Assembly (NCBI RefSeq): GCF_042242105.1
Contig: NC_092029.1
Span: 21,376,885 to 21,440,884 of the forward strand
Direction: 5' to 3'
Origin: Pempheris klunzingeri
Lineage: Eukaryota > Chordata > Actinopteri > Acropomatiformes > Pempheridae
Length of the DNA stretch: 64,000 bases
Positions 10,001 to 20,871 of the stretch are shown piece after piece (within the stretch, counting starts at the first letter, position 1; the number at the start of each line of letters is the position of its first letter). Made by a program: the position numbers and the translations under genes. Below the pieces are notes generated by a model, which did no database searches, was not told the DNA's origin, and worked only from the letters and a program-made list of their open reading frames with translations.

Positions 10001-13000
10001 CCCACTTCACTGCAGTAAAAAGCAGAAATAATTTTTAAAAACAGCAGCAGCAGGAGAAACTGCAAGACAGTTGACTCTATCCTCATGACACCAGCAAAGG
10101 GAGGGGAAAACGCTGTGCTGGGCTGGCTACCTTGTGTTTTTTGGACTTCCTGCTGTCCTCATCGTCGGAGCGATGATGGTGCTTCTTCTCCTTGTGTTTC
10201 TTCTCAGAGTGCCGATGGCTCGTCACCTCCTCTTCCTCCTCAATTAGCAGGTCATACTTGGAACTGTTGGCAAAATTATGGAAACCTCCGGGAAGTTGAG
10301 AGAGTCGGAGCTGAAATGTTTTTGCCAAATCAAACCGCGAAAAAGCTGCAAAACAGCCAGCACAACAGAGGCCGGGCCATTCGGCTGATGTGTTGTGACA
10401 TTAAGTGGAGGAAGAGGAAAATTACATCCAGGCCTGGTAACACAGAAGGATACTCTTGTTTAGGCTTCACCTGATCCTTGAGAGCCAGTTTGGATCGATT
10501 CTCCAGGTCCTTCTCGTAGGCTTTGAAGTCATCTTTAGTATACTTCCCACCTAGGACGCAGACAAGGCTGTGAGTGAGATCTCTGCTTATGAAACCCTCC
10601 AAGTGAGGAGGGCAATAATAGTAACATAACCTTCAGTACAACGGTGAAATACCCAAAATATGCAAACCACTAATCAGAGCACTAACAGAGTAGATAGTTA
10701 AGGTTTTACCCTGTACTTAATGGCATCTGCCCCTTCACAGTGAGGCACAGAGTATGTGTGTGTGCGTGGGTATGTGTGTGTGTGTGTGTGTGTGTCTGTT
10801 CGGGTTTTGGGGTTAGATGGGTGCTTCCAGAGCTTATAATGCACCATCTTGAGGTTAGGAATTATATGGTACTATTTCTGTTTGTTTTGAAATACAATTT
10901 GTCACTATAGTCAAATATATATTTAGAGTAATGTCCATTCAAGATTATTGAACGTGCATTTGTATATTATTTTTTTTCTATTATTGTACCAAAATTCTTT
11001 TATTTACATTTGTACAAGGATGTTGCTGATTATAGCCTTGTGTACATCTGGATGTCATACCCCACTGTTCTGAATAAAAGTTATAAAAAAAAATGCAAAC
11101 CACAAAGGCTTCGTATCGAGTACCTTTCCCTCTCCATTTGATCTTTGAGACCGACTGGCTGAAGTCCACATGAATGCGTCGATCATCAATGAGCACGTTG
11201 TCCATTTTGAAGTAGGCCTTTTCACAGTCTTCTTGCTGTGGAGACAGAAGCATTAGATAAGAGAACTGTAAAAAGAAGTATATGTCAGGTCCTGTAGAGA
11301 CAGACACATTAGATTTCAACTACAAAAACAAAACTCAAGAGCAAAACTTTTGCTGAGCTCCAAACTTTATCATCGTTGGTCCTGTCAAACTCAACGTTCG
11401 TGAACCAGGAAGACAAATAAGAACAATTCTGAATGTAGACAAGAGAACTACATAGTTTTTCTGCAACTCATTTACTGGAGGATATAGAATGACATCCATC
11501 ACTTTGTATGTACTATCAGATATCTAAGAACAAGCAGAATGAAGGTTTCTTTGGCTGCATATTTAGGAGATATCTGATGTGAAGTGCCAAACCACTGCTT
11601 CAACCAGAATGTCCCACTGTCTGTCTGGTATGCAAAACCAGAGATAAAGAGACATTGGCTGTATGTTTGGGGTCGTTGTCCTGCTGCAGAATAAATCTGG
11701 GGCCAATCAGACGCCTCCCTGATGGTATTGATGATGGAATAGTATCTGCCTGTATTTCTCAGCAGTGAGGACACCATTAACTCTGACCAAATCCCAGCTC
11801 CATCTGCAGAACTGCAGCTCCAGACTTATAAGGAACCTCCACCAGCTTAACTACTGTCTGCAGACACTCAGTATTGATCTGCTCTCCAGCCCTTCAGTGA
11901 ACAAACTGCCTTCTGCTACAGCCAAATATTTCAAAGTTTGCTTTGCTGCACTAAGTTTCCTTAGCCGACCGCTGTGTCTACGGTCCTCAACGTTTCCCGT
12001 TTCTTTGTGCTTCTTCAGAAGAGCTTGAACATCCTGAAACTCCAGTGTGCTCTGAAATCTCTGCCTGGGGGAGACCTTGCTGATGCAGTAGAACCACCTG
12101 GTGTCTTGTTGCTGTGCTCAGTCTGAACATGATGACCTGAGACATCAAACTGTCTTCACCAGCCTCACCTTGGTAGCAGAGTTTGGCTGTTCCTCCCCCA
12201 GTTTTAATCCTCCTACAGCTGTTTCTGTTTCAGTTAATGACTGTGTTGAAAGCAATCTTACTTTATAGCATTTCTTCACACCTGCCTTAAACGTTTGTGA
12301 AAAGGCATTTGTCTGCAGGAGTATTTGAATGAAATACACTTTTGCTCCTAATGGGGAAAACCCCTTGGCTGCCATCTAGTTTTCTAGTTAGCTTTTTGGT
12401 CTCATTTAAAAAGGACAATTCACTATATTGCAATTGTTATTATAGTACTGGACGTTGCTAATAACAGTCTATGTGAAAACACATTTCATCTGCAGTAAAC
12501 TGTCCAGCACCCTCTAAAGGTTTAAATATTCATTGCACTTCACATAACAATACCACTCATGATACTATCGCTGTGGCCCATTTCAGCCGTTTCTCCTTTT
12601 AATTACAGACCATTGTTGAAGGTGTTCAGAGGGCCTGAAAGCCAGTGGCAAGACCCCCCCCCCATGACATGGGATTCAACATAACCACTTTGACCCACTG
12701 GTTAAACTAATGGTGAATATACGGTCCTTCTCGGAAACTCGCAAAGGCGCAAATTCAAGTTTACCAAGGGGTTTACTAAGTTGTTCTTGAATAACCAAAG
12801 AAGTTGTAAATACCAGTCATAACCTCATATGACCCAAGTTTACATGTTCTAATATTCTACTTCCACAATGGAGCCAATAGCATACCAGCTTCATGGTACT
12901 TATTGCATATTTATAAAACATCCAAATTTCTGTATTAACACTCCTCCCTCAGCAGCCTTAGTGATAGTTATCAACCACTGATAACAACAGCAAACTTCCA

Positions 13001-16000
13001 TTACTCACATCCTGCAGGGGTTTTCCATCTTTCACTTTCACTAGATATACTGCAAAGAGTGACTATGCACTTGTGCAGCTTGTGGGATACTGTGGGCAGC
13101 CAAGGATGAACTGGTTGTATCATCCAAACTCTGACAGGAGAAGGGCTGAATTCAGAGAAGTGGGGGGTCTCCACGGTGTGTCAGACTTGTCGACCCTTTG
13201 TAACATGTATTGTTTTGGATCGCAAACTATTGAAATATTATACATCTATGCAATACTGTAAACCCTGTAAAGTGGGGTAAGCAACAGTGTATTCATCCAC
13301 CCGGTACTTTAGTGCTGCATCCCCAGCTACAGAGTGATTGTCAGGATACAGTCGCTGAGTACAGCTGCAAACCTGGCAACCTCACCGTGATAACAAAAGT
13401 CCATAACTGCACCTCTGCATTTCTATTCAGATATATATCAGAGCAGACCACCTTCTTCATGGCAGCGACACAAAGTCCTGCCTGAACCAAGTTTCTCAGC
13501 ACCAGCAGGTATCATTCAAAGTCTGCCAGCTGATCTTCAGAGCAACAGGAGCACACCAGCTAGTTAGCACTAAGCTGCTAACTATCAAGGAACCAAGGAG
13601 CGACCAGATTCCTCCAGCCTGCAGCCAGGACAGCAAGGACAAAGAACCAGAACCTTCTTCCAGCCTGGTTCATCAACAGGCTGAGAAAGCAGCACACTGA
13701 AGGACCTTCTTCTTCCCTTCTGAGGACTGGGAACAAACTCTAACTTGACATATATAGCACAACATAACATTCATTTAAACCGTAAACGCATGCCCACACC
13801 CTTGGTATACACAAGTGTAGTACCTGTGCACATACAGTATATACAAAACAGTGGTTAGAGTGAGGTATTGTATGTGATGTGGACATGACTCACCTTTTCA
13901 AACTCAATAAAAGCGTAACAGAGGGAGTCTCCACTTTTCCAGTCCCTGATGATTTCACAGCTACACACAACAGAGTGACACGACAAATGTCTCATATTAC
14001 AGGGATAAAGGAAAGTCTCAGCACATATACGGTACAATTTACACAAATAATTCCTGAACACTAACAATACAAACTAGCATTATGTAGAACTGTGGTTGCC
14101 GTCACCTTTTTATGGTCCCAAAGCGAGAAAAGATGATTTCCAGGTCCTCGTCCGTAGTCACTGGGTTCAGTTTACACACAAACAGGACATTCTCTGGAGG
14201 CTTTACGTCTGCGTCCGGGAGGTCACCTACCTGGAGGAATGTTATGACAGTATAAATGTCTGCATCTTTGATGTCTTCAGCAGAAGGCTGAGAGCAGAGT
14301 CCTTCTTCTCACCATCTCGAGCAGGATGGCCTGAGTCTTGGCTTCTTTCTCCTTCAACCTCTCCTCCAGCTCCTCGGCTTGTTTCCCATCCGTATCGTCG
14401 ATCACTTCATCCGCTCCGATTCGGCCACTCTGCACACAGCTGTAGGTCACTTAGGCAGCAGATTCTATATAGTCTGTATACATTTGTTCAAGTGTATTTG
14501 TGCAGAGGAGGTCTGCTGGGCATGGATCACTTATTTAAGTTAACTGTAGTGACAGTTTTAGCTTCATATTTGTGTCTGAGCTAAGCCTCTCAGAGCTTTA
14601 CAGTGTCACTGCACTCACATCCAGTTGCTCTTTGGTGGGCTCAGGCGATCGATCAGGCACCGGCAAGTCAGGAGGGTCATCGAACGGGTCCTCCAGGATC
14701 ACTGTGTGGTTTATCCTGCAGCAAAAAGACATTCACAACTCATTTTTCTGAGAAACAATGACTGCACTGGGCACACAGGCCACTACTGCATACACTACAA
14801 AGCCGGTTTGTGCTAGCTCACCTGATATCCTGAAATGGGACGAAGTCCTTGTCAACAAAGGTCTCATTAATTTTGGCCAAGATGTCCATGCCTTCTGTCA
14901 CCTCCCCAAACACAGTGTGGACTCCATCCATGTAGTCCAAGTTCTCACCCGTGGTGATAAGGAACTGAGGATGACATGAACAGATGGGAACATCTGATCT
15001 TTAAACTAGATATGGTTTATGCTAGATATTTTCATCTTGCTTGATTAGGTGAACCCATCAAACCGTACATATAAATAAGGAACTTTTTCTGGAAACTTCT
15101 TGCAACTTGCAAGTCGACAATAGTGTGAATGCACATCTTATTCACCTGAGAGCCATGCTGATCATTTCCATTGTTCACCATGGACACCGTCCCCTTCTTC
15201 CTGTGCTTGATGCGTGGAGCTTTTTCTGCATCAAAAAAGCGGGCCTGGTCACCGTAGAGTTTGCTAATCAGGAACAGAGACCTTTAGTTAGTGTTCAACA
15301 TGTGGCGTCAAAAAAACAGAGTCAGCAGCAGTAATGAAGATGGCGGACCTATAGATGGATTCTCCACCACGCCCTGTCCCAGTGGGGTCTCCAGTCTGTA
15401 CAATGAAGTCTCTCTGAGGAGGAGACAAACACATTGTTAGAGCATGTCTAACACAGAATCCAACTTCAACGCTGGACAGAGAACACAGTACCTTCAGAGC
15501 ACTCGCTCACCTACAGTTGCACTCATTATTATTATTATTCAACCTCCAGTGCAAATTAGGTATATTGGCAAAACTTGAATTGAAACAGCTCAACACAATT
15601 AATATTAAAGTGGTTTCTCCAAATTCAACACAATATGCTTTTAATGACTACTGCTGTCTCAAAATCCTCATGACCAACAGCCTCCAGCTCTCTGATGTTC
15701 TTGGGTTTGTGTGCTGCAACCGCCTTCTTCAAATCCCAGATATTGAGTGGAGCGATGAAACAAAAGTGGAACTTTTCAGGTCTATGGATCAGCAGTATGT
15801 CTGGAGGGGGAAGAATGAGGCAGACGCTGAAAAGAACCCCCTGCCTACAGTGGAGCATGGAGGTGGATCAGTGATGCTCTGGGGCTGCTTTGCTTCTTCT
15901 CTGGAAACCTGCAGCCTTCAGAGGAAGATGGATTCAAATCAAGTATCAGGAAATCCAGGAGAAACCTTCATGCCATTTGTGAGGAAGCTGAAGCTTGGAG

Positions 16001-18042
16001 GTCATTGGACCTTCCAACAGGACAATGATCCCAAACATTCCTCAAAGTCCTCCAAGGCTTGGCTTCAGAAAAAGTCCTGGAAGATACTAGAGTGGCCGTA
16101 ATATTTGCCCGACTTGGATCCCATAGAAAATCTCTGGAAGGATTTGAAGAAGGTGGTTGCAGCACAAAAACCCAAGAACATCAGAGAGCTGGAGGCTGTT
16201 GGCCATGAGGAGTGGGCTCAGATTCTTCAGGACTGCTGTCAGAACCTGGTGTGTGGATATGCATCACATTTGCTAAAGACGCTTGTCAAGAAGGGGTTGC
16301 ATCATTTTGAAACTGCAGCAATCATTAAAAATGGCAACTGTGTTGACTTTGGAGAAACCACTATTTCAATTGTTCTTGTTTGAGTTGTTCATTGAACACA
16401 GCGAAAACACAAACGGAGTGGCCAAAGAGGAGCTATTTCCCTCAGGACATCAGGAATCCTGAACAAACACAGTGTCCTGACAGCCACTTACCTCCTCCCT
16501 TCACATGCATCCCCTCAATATTTCAGTTTCACAGTATCACACTTTTGATGCGTATGTTTTCTTTAATATATATACACTACTCACAATAAGTTAGGGATAT
16601 TCGACTTTCAGGTGAAATATATGGAAAATGTAAAAAGTGAATGCTACAGTCATATTATATCATGAAAGTAGGACATTTAAGTAGAAGCATGCAATGGTAG
16701 TTTCATTCATCAACAATTTACTGAAAGAAAATCTACCAACAGTGGTAGGTATACCACAACAAAACATTTTCAGTGTCTCAATAAATTGGGATGTGGCCAA
16801 AGGACGTCCACTCCTCTCCTTTCTGTGACTCTTCCAGTCTCTGTATCACTGTTCCAACCTCCTGATGACACTCTGTGACCCTCTAAGCTCAGTGAACACC
16901 TCCGTCTGAGGACTTCCTGTTTGAAGCCTCCAGTGTTGAGGTGCTGCTGATCAACTGTTAGGTGTCGTCTTGGTCTCATGATGTCAGAATGTGAACAGCT
17001 CGATGAGGAGGACTGTTTAAATACCAATTCTAACTGAAGCAGGAAATGTATTGGTGGATTCGTGGATCAAACCTGTTGTGAATGTTGCTGTTAAGCTTCT
17101 TGTTAGAGAACAGCAGCTGGTGCAGAAAGTACTGAGACACTGAACAGTTGGACATGTGCATTCAAAGGTTTAGAGAAGGTCACATTAAGTTCACCTGGAA
17201 AGGTTAGAATGCATTTTAGCTTCATCCTGAAATTTCACCTGAAAGCTGAATATCCCTAACTTTTAGTGAGTAGTGTATATTAGTGAATGTTTCCTGTTGT
17301 TACTATGTCAAGCGAATCACTGGGGGTCGTTGATGTGTTGATTATGTGACCAATAAAATTGAAAACGGGCAAAGACCCAAACACTTCCAAGTTCCAAACG
17401 TATGTGCATGTGAAGCTGTAGCCTTAGAGGCTCTGCACGGTCCAGGCCTGACACATCAGAGCTGAGCTCCAGGTGTGCTGTGTGCGGACAGCGCCCTCCT
17501 CAGGCGGGGACAGGAGGTTCAGCTGAGCGCCTCTTGACACTGAACTGTAGCTGTTACAGTTTGCAGGGACCAATGCGTTTTACCTGGACATTGTGGATGA
17601 GGCAGTAGTTGTAGTACTTTATCTTGCATAATTTCACAAAGTTTAGGCAAGCTGCAGAAGGAAAAGAGCAAAGGTTACGATTAAACCGACAGTCCACAGT
17701 CGACCAGATCCAAATCCAAACTCTTAGCAGCTATTCAGCGTTAAGACGTTAAGGTTTGATAAGGGTGTGTGTTGGCTGACTCCAGCTGTGTTGTTATTGG
17801 TGAAATAACAGTTTGCTAGTGTGAACTAAACAAAGGAACAGGACGGAAGCATGGTAAAAGCCATAGTTAGCACCCACTTATTCTGTCATTCAGCAAGTCA
17901 GTAGTTTACTCAACCACCAGCCACTTCTTAAAATGAGCTGCTGTTATGTGGAAAAATCCTTTATGTTCTTACTTTTCGGCCGTTCTTCTGTAAACAAATC
18001 AATTACAACATCACCCAGCGTCGTTTCAAGGAGCACCGCCAT
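7051..18042 (-). CDS. ppil4: Peptidyl-prolyl cis-trans isomerase-like 4 (nuclear cyclophilin with RRM)
   Basis: Coding exons, 5' to 3' on minus: 18042-17973, 17651-17584, 15413-15349, 15263-15146, 14964-14822, 14715-14619, 14429-14313, 14230-14106, 13960-13894, 11235-11124, 10550-10454, 10263-10131, 7257-7051; all phases join, giving 472 residues (human about 492). Residues 1 to about 160 form a cyclophilin fold starting [16 protein letters not shown], with the [12 protein letters not shown] and [14 protein letters not shown] blocks. Residues 240-318 are an RRM with RNP2 VLFVCKL and RNP1 LCYAFIEF. A Lys/His-rich stretch and an Arg/Ser/Lys-rich tail follow and suggest nuclear, splicing-related localisation. 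The usual cyclophilin Trp is Tyr118, while His123 is kept. ppil4 proteins are known from spliceosome-associated fractions. Intron 11 has a U12-type donor, and introns 2 and 9 carry DNA transposons. Start chosen by family N-terminus. Confidence 0.95.
8100..8445 (-). repeat. Interspersed teleost SINE-like repeat in ppil4 intron 12
   Basis: The segment has the phrases GGCAATTTGGAGTCAACAATTAACC, CATGTCTTCGGACTGTGAGAG and TACCCGGAGAAAACCCAC, ending in CACCACCGTGCTGCCCC. The reverse complement of this pattern occurs at 49.74-50.07 kb, and a small piece occurs at 26.19-26.26 kb. It is a very common fish interspersed repeat; I do not assign its class. A GGACT-rich tandem run lies inside at about 8191-8220. 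Confidence 0.65.
8450..10080. other. Remainder of ppil4 intron 12
   Basis: Apart from the repeat at 8.1-8.4 kb, I see no exon, RNA gene or element. Open frames near 8943-9282 and 9455-9912 lack family resemblance and are taken as chance. Confidence 0.5.
10755..10800 (+). repeat. (GT)n microsatellite in ppil4 intron 10
   Basis: An imperfect GT/TG dinucleotide run with one GTGCGTGGGTATG interruption, located between coding exons 10 and 11 of ppil4. Confidence 0.9.
11500..12135 (-). pseudogene. Tc1-like transposase relic in ppil4 intron 9
   Basis: Read on minus from about 12135, the product contains an N-terminal helix-turn-helix-like [17 protein letters not shown]. Near 11700 it has [16 protein letters not shown], which is the second catalytic Asp region of Tc1/mariner transposases. 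It is followed by [16 protein letters not shown] sequence in another frame. Several stops and frame changes are present, and no clear terminal inverted repeats were found, so the ends are approximate. It is distinct in sequence from the Tc1 copies at 15.5 and 23.7 kb. Confidence 0.7.
12140..13890. other. Remainder of ppil4 intron 9
   Basis: No coding exon or recognisable element. A run of nine C occurs near 12655. Open frames at 13073-13261 and 13585-13770 have no recognisable motif. Confidence 0.5.
15509..16405 (+). mobile_element. Tc1-like DNA transposon copy A, defective, in ppil4 intron 2
   Basis: The left end starts TACAGTTGCACTCATTATT; the two ends share an inverted GGTGGTTTCTCC-type block (about 15612-15622 and 16352-16362). 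The product has [43 protein letters not shown] and, after a stop at 16099-16101, [15 protein letters not shown]. This is the DDE catalytic domain of a Tc1 transposase with the final Asp/Glu block. The N-terminal DNA-binding part is deleted, and the stop and loss make it non-autonomous. It is transcribed opposite to ppil4. The exact right end was not resolved. Confidence 0.85.
16573..17277. mobile_element. Non-autonomous DNA transposon with 46-bp inverted repeats in ppil4 intron 2
   Basis: The left terminus (16573-16618) begins TACACTACTCACAATAAG, and the right terminus (17232-17277) is its near-perfect inverted copy ending TTAGTGAGTAGTGTA. The element is about 705 bp. The outermost bases are TA on both sides, as expected of Tc1/mariner-type insertion at TA. 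Internal similar arms (ATTTCACCTGAAAG next to both ends) extend the symmetry. The only internal frame (17027-16770 on minus, starting MVFKQSS) shows no catalytic motif. Confidence 0.85.
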
Positions 18043-18168
18043 GCTGACGTTCCTGGTCTCGCGAGAGAGGGCGTCCAGCGTGAAATCCCCGCGCACGCGC
18101 AGTACAAATGACTTGCTTAATGTTTTTGTGTTAGCCGTGTTGCTGCTGGAAAGTAGAGTCAACACAAA
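18043..18168. promoter_or_regulatory. Bidirectional ppil4/ginm1 promoter with TCTCGCGAGA
   Basis: Only 126 bp separate the divergent start codons of ppil4 (18042) and ginm1 (18169). The gap contains the palindrome TCTCGCGAGA at 18057-18066 and a GCGCACGCGC stretch near 18092. TCTCGCGAGA is known as a core motif of housekeeping, often bidirectional, vertebrate promoters. No TATA box is evident. Transcription start sites cannot be set from the sequence. Confidence 0.75.
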
Positions 18169-19013
18169 ATGGGAACGACAGGATTGTCAGTCAGTGTTTT
18201 GTTTCTTCTTCTTGCCACAGTAACGTGCACAGAGTCGCCGCCCAGGCAGCTGATTACGGTAAGAGCCCGAGCAGCAAATGTCGGCAACGACAGATATTGA
18301 GCTAAACTGTTGATGTAGCTGTTAGCATAGCGTTAGCTTACTGATCGTCCAGCATTAGCATTGGCCAGACTGGCAGACATTGGGGTGTGAAACCTCACGT
18401 TCATTTGTATTTTCTTTTCCTTTTCTTTTTAATGGGTGCTCTCCTCAGGAAAACATCCTGATTAACGTGACAGCGGGGACGTTGGCGGACACACAGCTGC
18501 AAGATTCCAGCAACTTGCAGGTATACGTCACAGTGTAATCCAGTTGAGAGGAGGCACAGGGGTGGCTGCTTTTCTGGTAAATGCGAAATACGACCGAGAA
18601 GCCAAACCGTAACGATGTTATTTCTTCTTTCAGATCAATTTAAACATATCGGTGGGCGAAGAGCAGGTGCTGGTCAATGACATCCCAGTGGAGCTGTCTG
18701 GGGTCACCAGGTTCACCTGTCATGCTCTCCTCTGTGAGTCCTCCTCACACCATGTGTTCACAAGCTCAGATACAACAGATACATACACACCAGAGACTAA
18801 TCTAAACCTTTAGATCCATTGTTCAGCAGTTAAAAATCGATGAATCGCATTACTAAGACTGTAATAAAACTGTGATGGGAGATCATACATTATATATTGT
18901 GCTGTATTTTGAAATGCACGTCACATTGTTTCATCCAAAGCACATTAATCAATAATGGCAATAGTACATTTCTTTGCACTAATAGACACCTACTTGATGC
19001 TCCAATACATGGT

Positions 19014-19049
<36 letters not shown>

Positions 19050-20871
19050 CTGTCGGGGTCTGTGTTGGGTGGAGGTACCTTGACTGCTCCTGCTGTCCTC
19101 ACTGTCAGCAATAATGACATGTACCCGTCACAAGCAATCACAATTTCAGTGAAATTCAAATTGTCTGATGTGTTCCATTTACAATTATAAGAAATTGGCA
19201 CAAACATCAAATAATTCCTTGATCATTGATTGAGTTACTGATGTTTGATTGATGCATTCATTAGCTAATGGCTCAGGAAATTGGGTGACATCTGTGAAGG
19301 TTAAAACGTAAACTTTTTAACCTTCACATGGTTATTAACTTCTAAATACTATGAATTGTATTCTTCCAGTAGACAGCATCAATGGGAGCAGTGACTTTGA
19401 ATCAGGGGACTTGGTGTCCACCGTCACCCGAGTGATGGTGAGCCAGAACCGACTATACAGCGACTCGGAGGAGGTGGTGGCTCTGCAGGTGTTCAGTGAA
19501 GTGATAGAGATGGAGGGCAAAGAGGTAAATATTTCTTTGGGACGTCACAGATCTCTGACAGGTCTTAGTGTCTGATGACATTCTCATTTAAATGTTACTG
19601 GCCTGTTTGTAGTTGTACTAAAACATCATCCTTAACTTTCAGGACACTATTCCATTTCATTTTGCAGGTGGTTTTATCACAGAGCTGATTAAGTAACACC
19701 TTATGTAAAACATGATTTGGATCTGATTTCACACCAGGTCCAGCAGCCTGACATGTGTGAGGTGAAAATACTGATGAGCCCAGATTTCCAGAAGCTGGCC
19801 CAGTTTACCAACATCTATCCCATCAGACACAGTGAGATCTTCAGGGTTCCCAGGGAGAATGATGTGGTTGTCACAGATCGACCAAATCCTAGAAAAGGTA
19901 TGAAAACGTGCTGCTTTTTCTGATCCTATTCTAATTATTGTTCTAGTCGGTTGCAGCATGCATTCTTATTTCTTTGTCACTTTTTAAATCAGATGAAGAA
20001 CAGCTGATCTCCCAGACCACCAGCCAGTACACCCTGAAGCACACGGAGACCACCCAGGAGGAGATTGCGGCCCCGGGAAAGCTCCCGGAGACTCCTCTGC
20101 GTATGGACCCCGACCTGCTGTACGATGTCAGATACGATGATGAATATGATGACCGAGAGCAGAGCCAGCCGGATCAGATTCAGATGGAAACTCCACCTAA
20201 AGAATTCATATCATCCTACTCGGTAAGGTAAAACTAATGCTCGAGGTTGATGACATACAGCGTGCGTTGTGTAGGAGGAAGAGGCTGTTTTATTGAACTC
20301 TTTCTACATATTACTTTTGTGATTCATGCAGTTTATGACATTGTGATCCCCCCCCCCCTAGCCTTCACGTGAGCACATCTTCTGATGTTGCTCGTGTTAC
20401 TAGAGCCTTGTACCCAGAGGAAATGCTCACGTGTCCATGTCCTCTCTCCAGGCCATGTGCCAGTGGGTGGAGGAGGTGAGGGAGCGTCTGAGGCGCTTCA
20501 GCTCGGAGTCACTGCCCCTCTTCTTCCTGGTTATGTGGGTGGTGGTGATCGGCGTTGTTGGATCAGCAGTCATTGTCAAGATCTTGGACATCTTCTTCCC
20601 AACTTGTGAACACAAGTGAGTGTGTTTCACGAAGCTTATGATGTATTGACGAGTGAACAAATGATCTGCTGGACTAAACAGAAGGTGACCAGCTGGCCTC
20701 TCCTACCTATTTACCTTCAGATTGCTAAACCTGTTCTCTTTCTTTCTTTTTCTTTTCTTTTACAGGCACATTTTTCACCTAAACCCAGTCACTCTAATGC
20801 CAGAGGAAGAGAAGCACACTCTGCTGGAGAACATAGAGATAGAAGCAGAGGAGGAAGTGAAGAATCCTTGA
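18169..20871 (+). CDS. ginm1: Glycoprotein integral membrane protein 1
   Basis: Coding exons: 18169-18258, 18449-18520, 18634-18733, 19370-19524, 19738-19897, 19993-20222, 20452-20615, 20766-20871. All donors are GT and all acceptors AG, and the phases join to 358 residues (human about 330). Residues 1 to about 20 are a signal peptide (LSVSVLFLLLATVTC). The extracellular or lumenal part holds N-glycosylation sequons at Asn36, Asn58 and Asn92. An acidic Asp/Glu-rich stretch (DDEYDD) lies before the membrane. A single transmembrane helix spans about 290-312 (LPLFFLVMWVVVIGVVG), and an acidic cytosolic tail follows. The molecular function is not known to me. Identity rests on the topology, the remembered family sequence and position between ppil4 and katna1, as in human. 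It shares a 126-bp bidirectional promoter with ppil4. Confidence 0.92.
19015..19047 (+). repeat. (AATC)n microsatellite in ginm1 intron 3
   Basis: About eight CAAT units. The motif equals the tail of the L2-like LINE 3' ends in this window, so it may be a remnant of such an insertion; that is inference. Confidence 0.85.

Noticed and set aside
10085..10474. 129-codon frame on plus
   Set aside because: Antisense to ppil4 exons 11 and 12; a shadow of the coding exons.
14096..14584. 162-codon frame on plus
   Set aside because: Antisense across ppil4 exons 7 and 8 and the intron between; no independent support.
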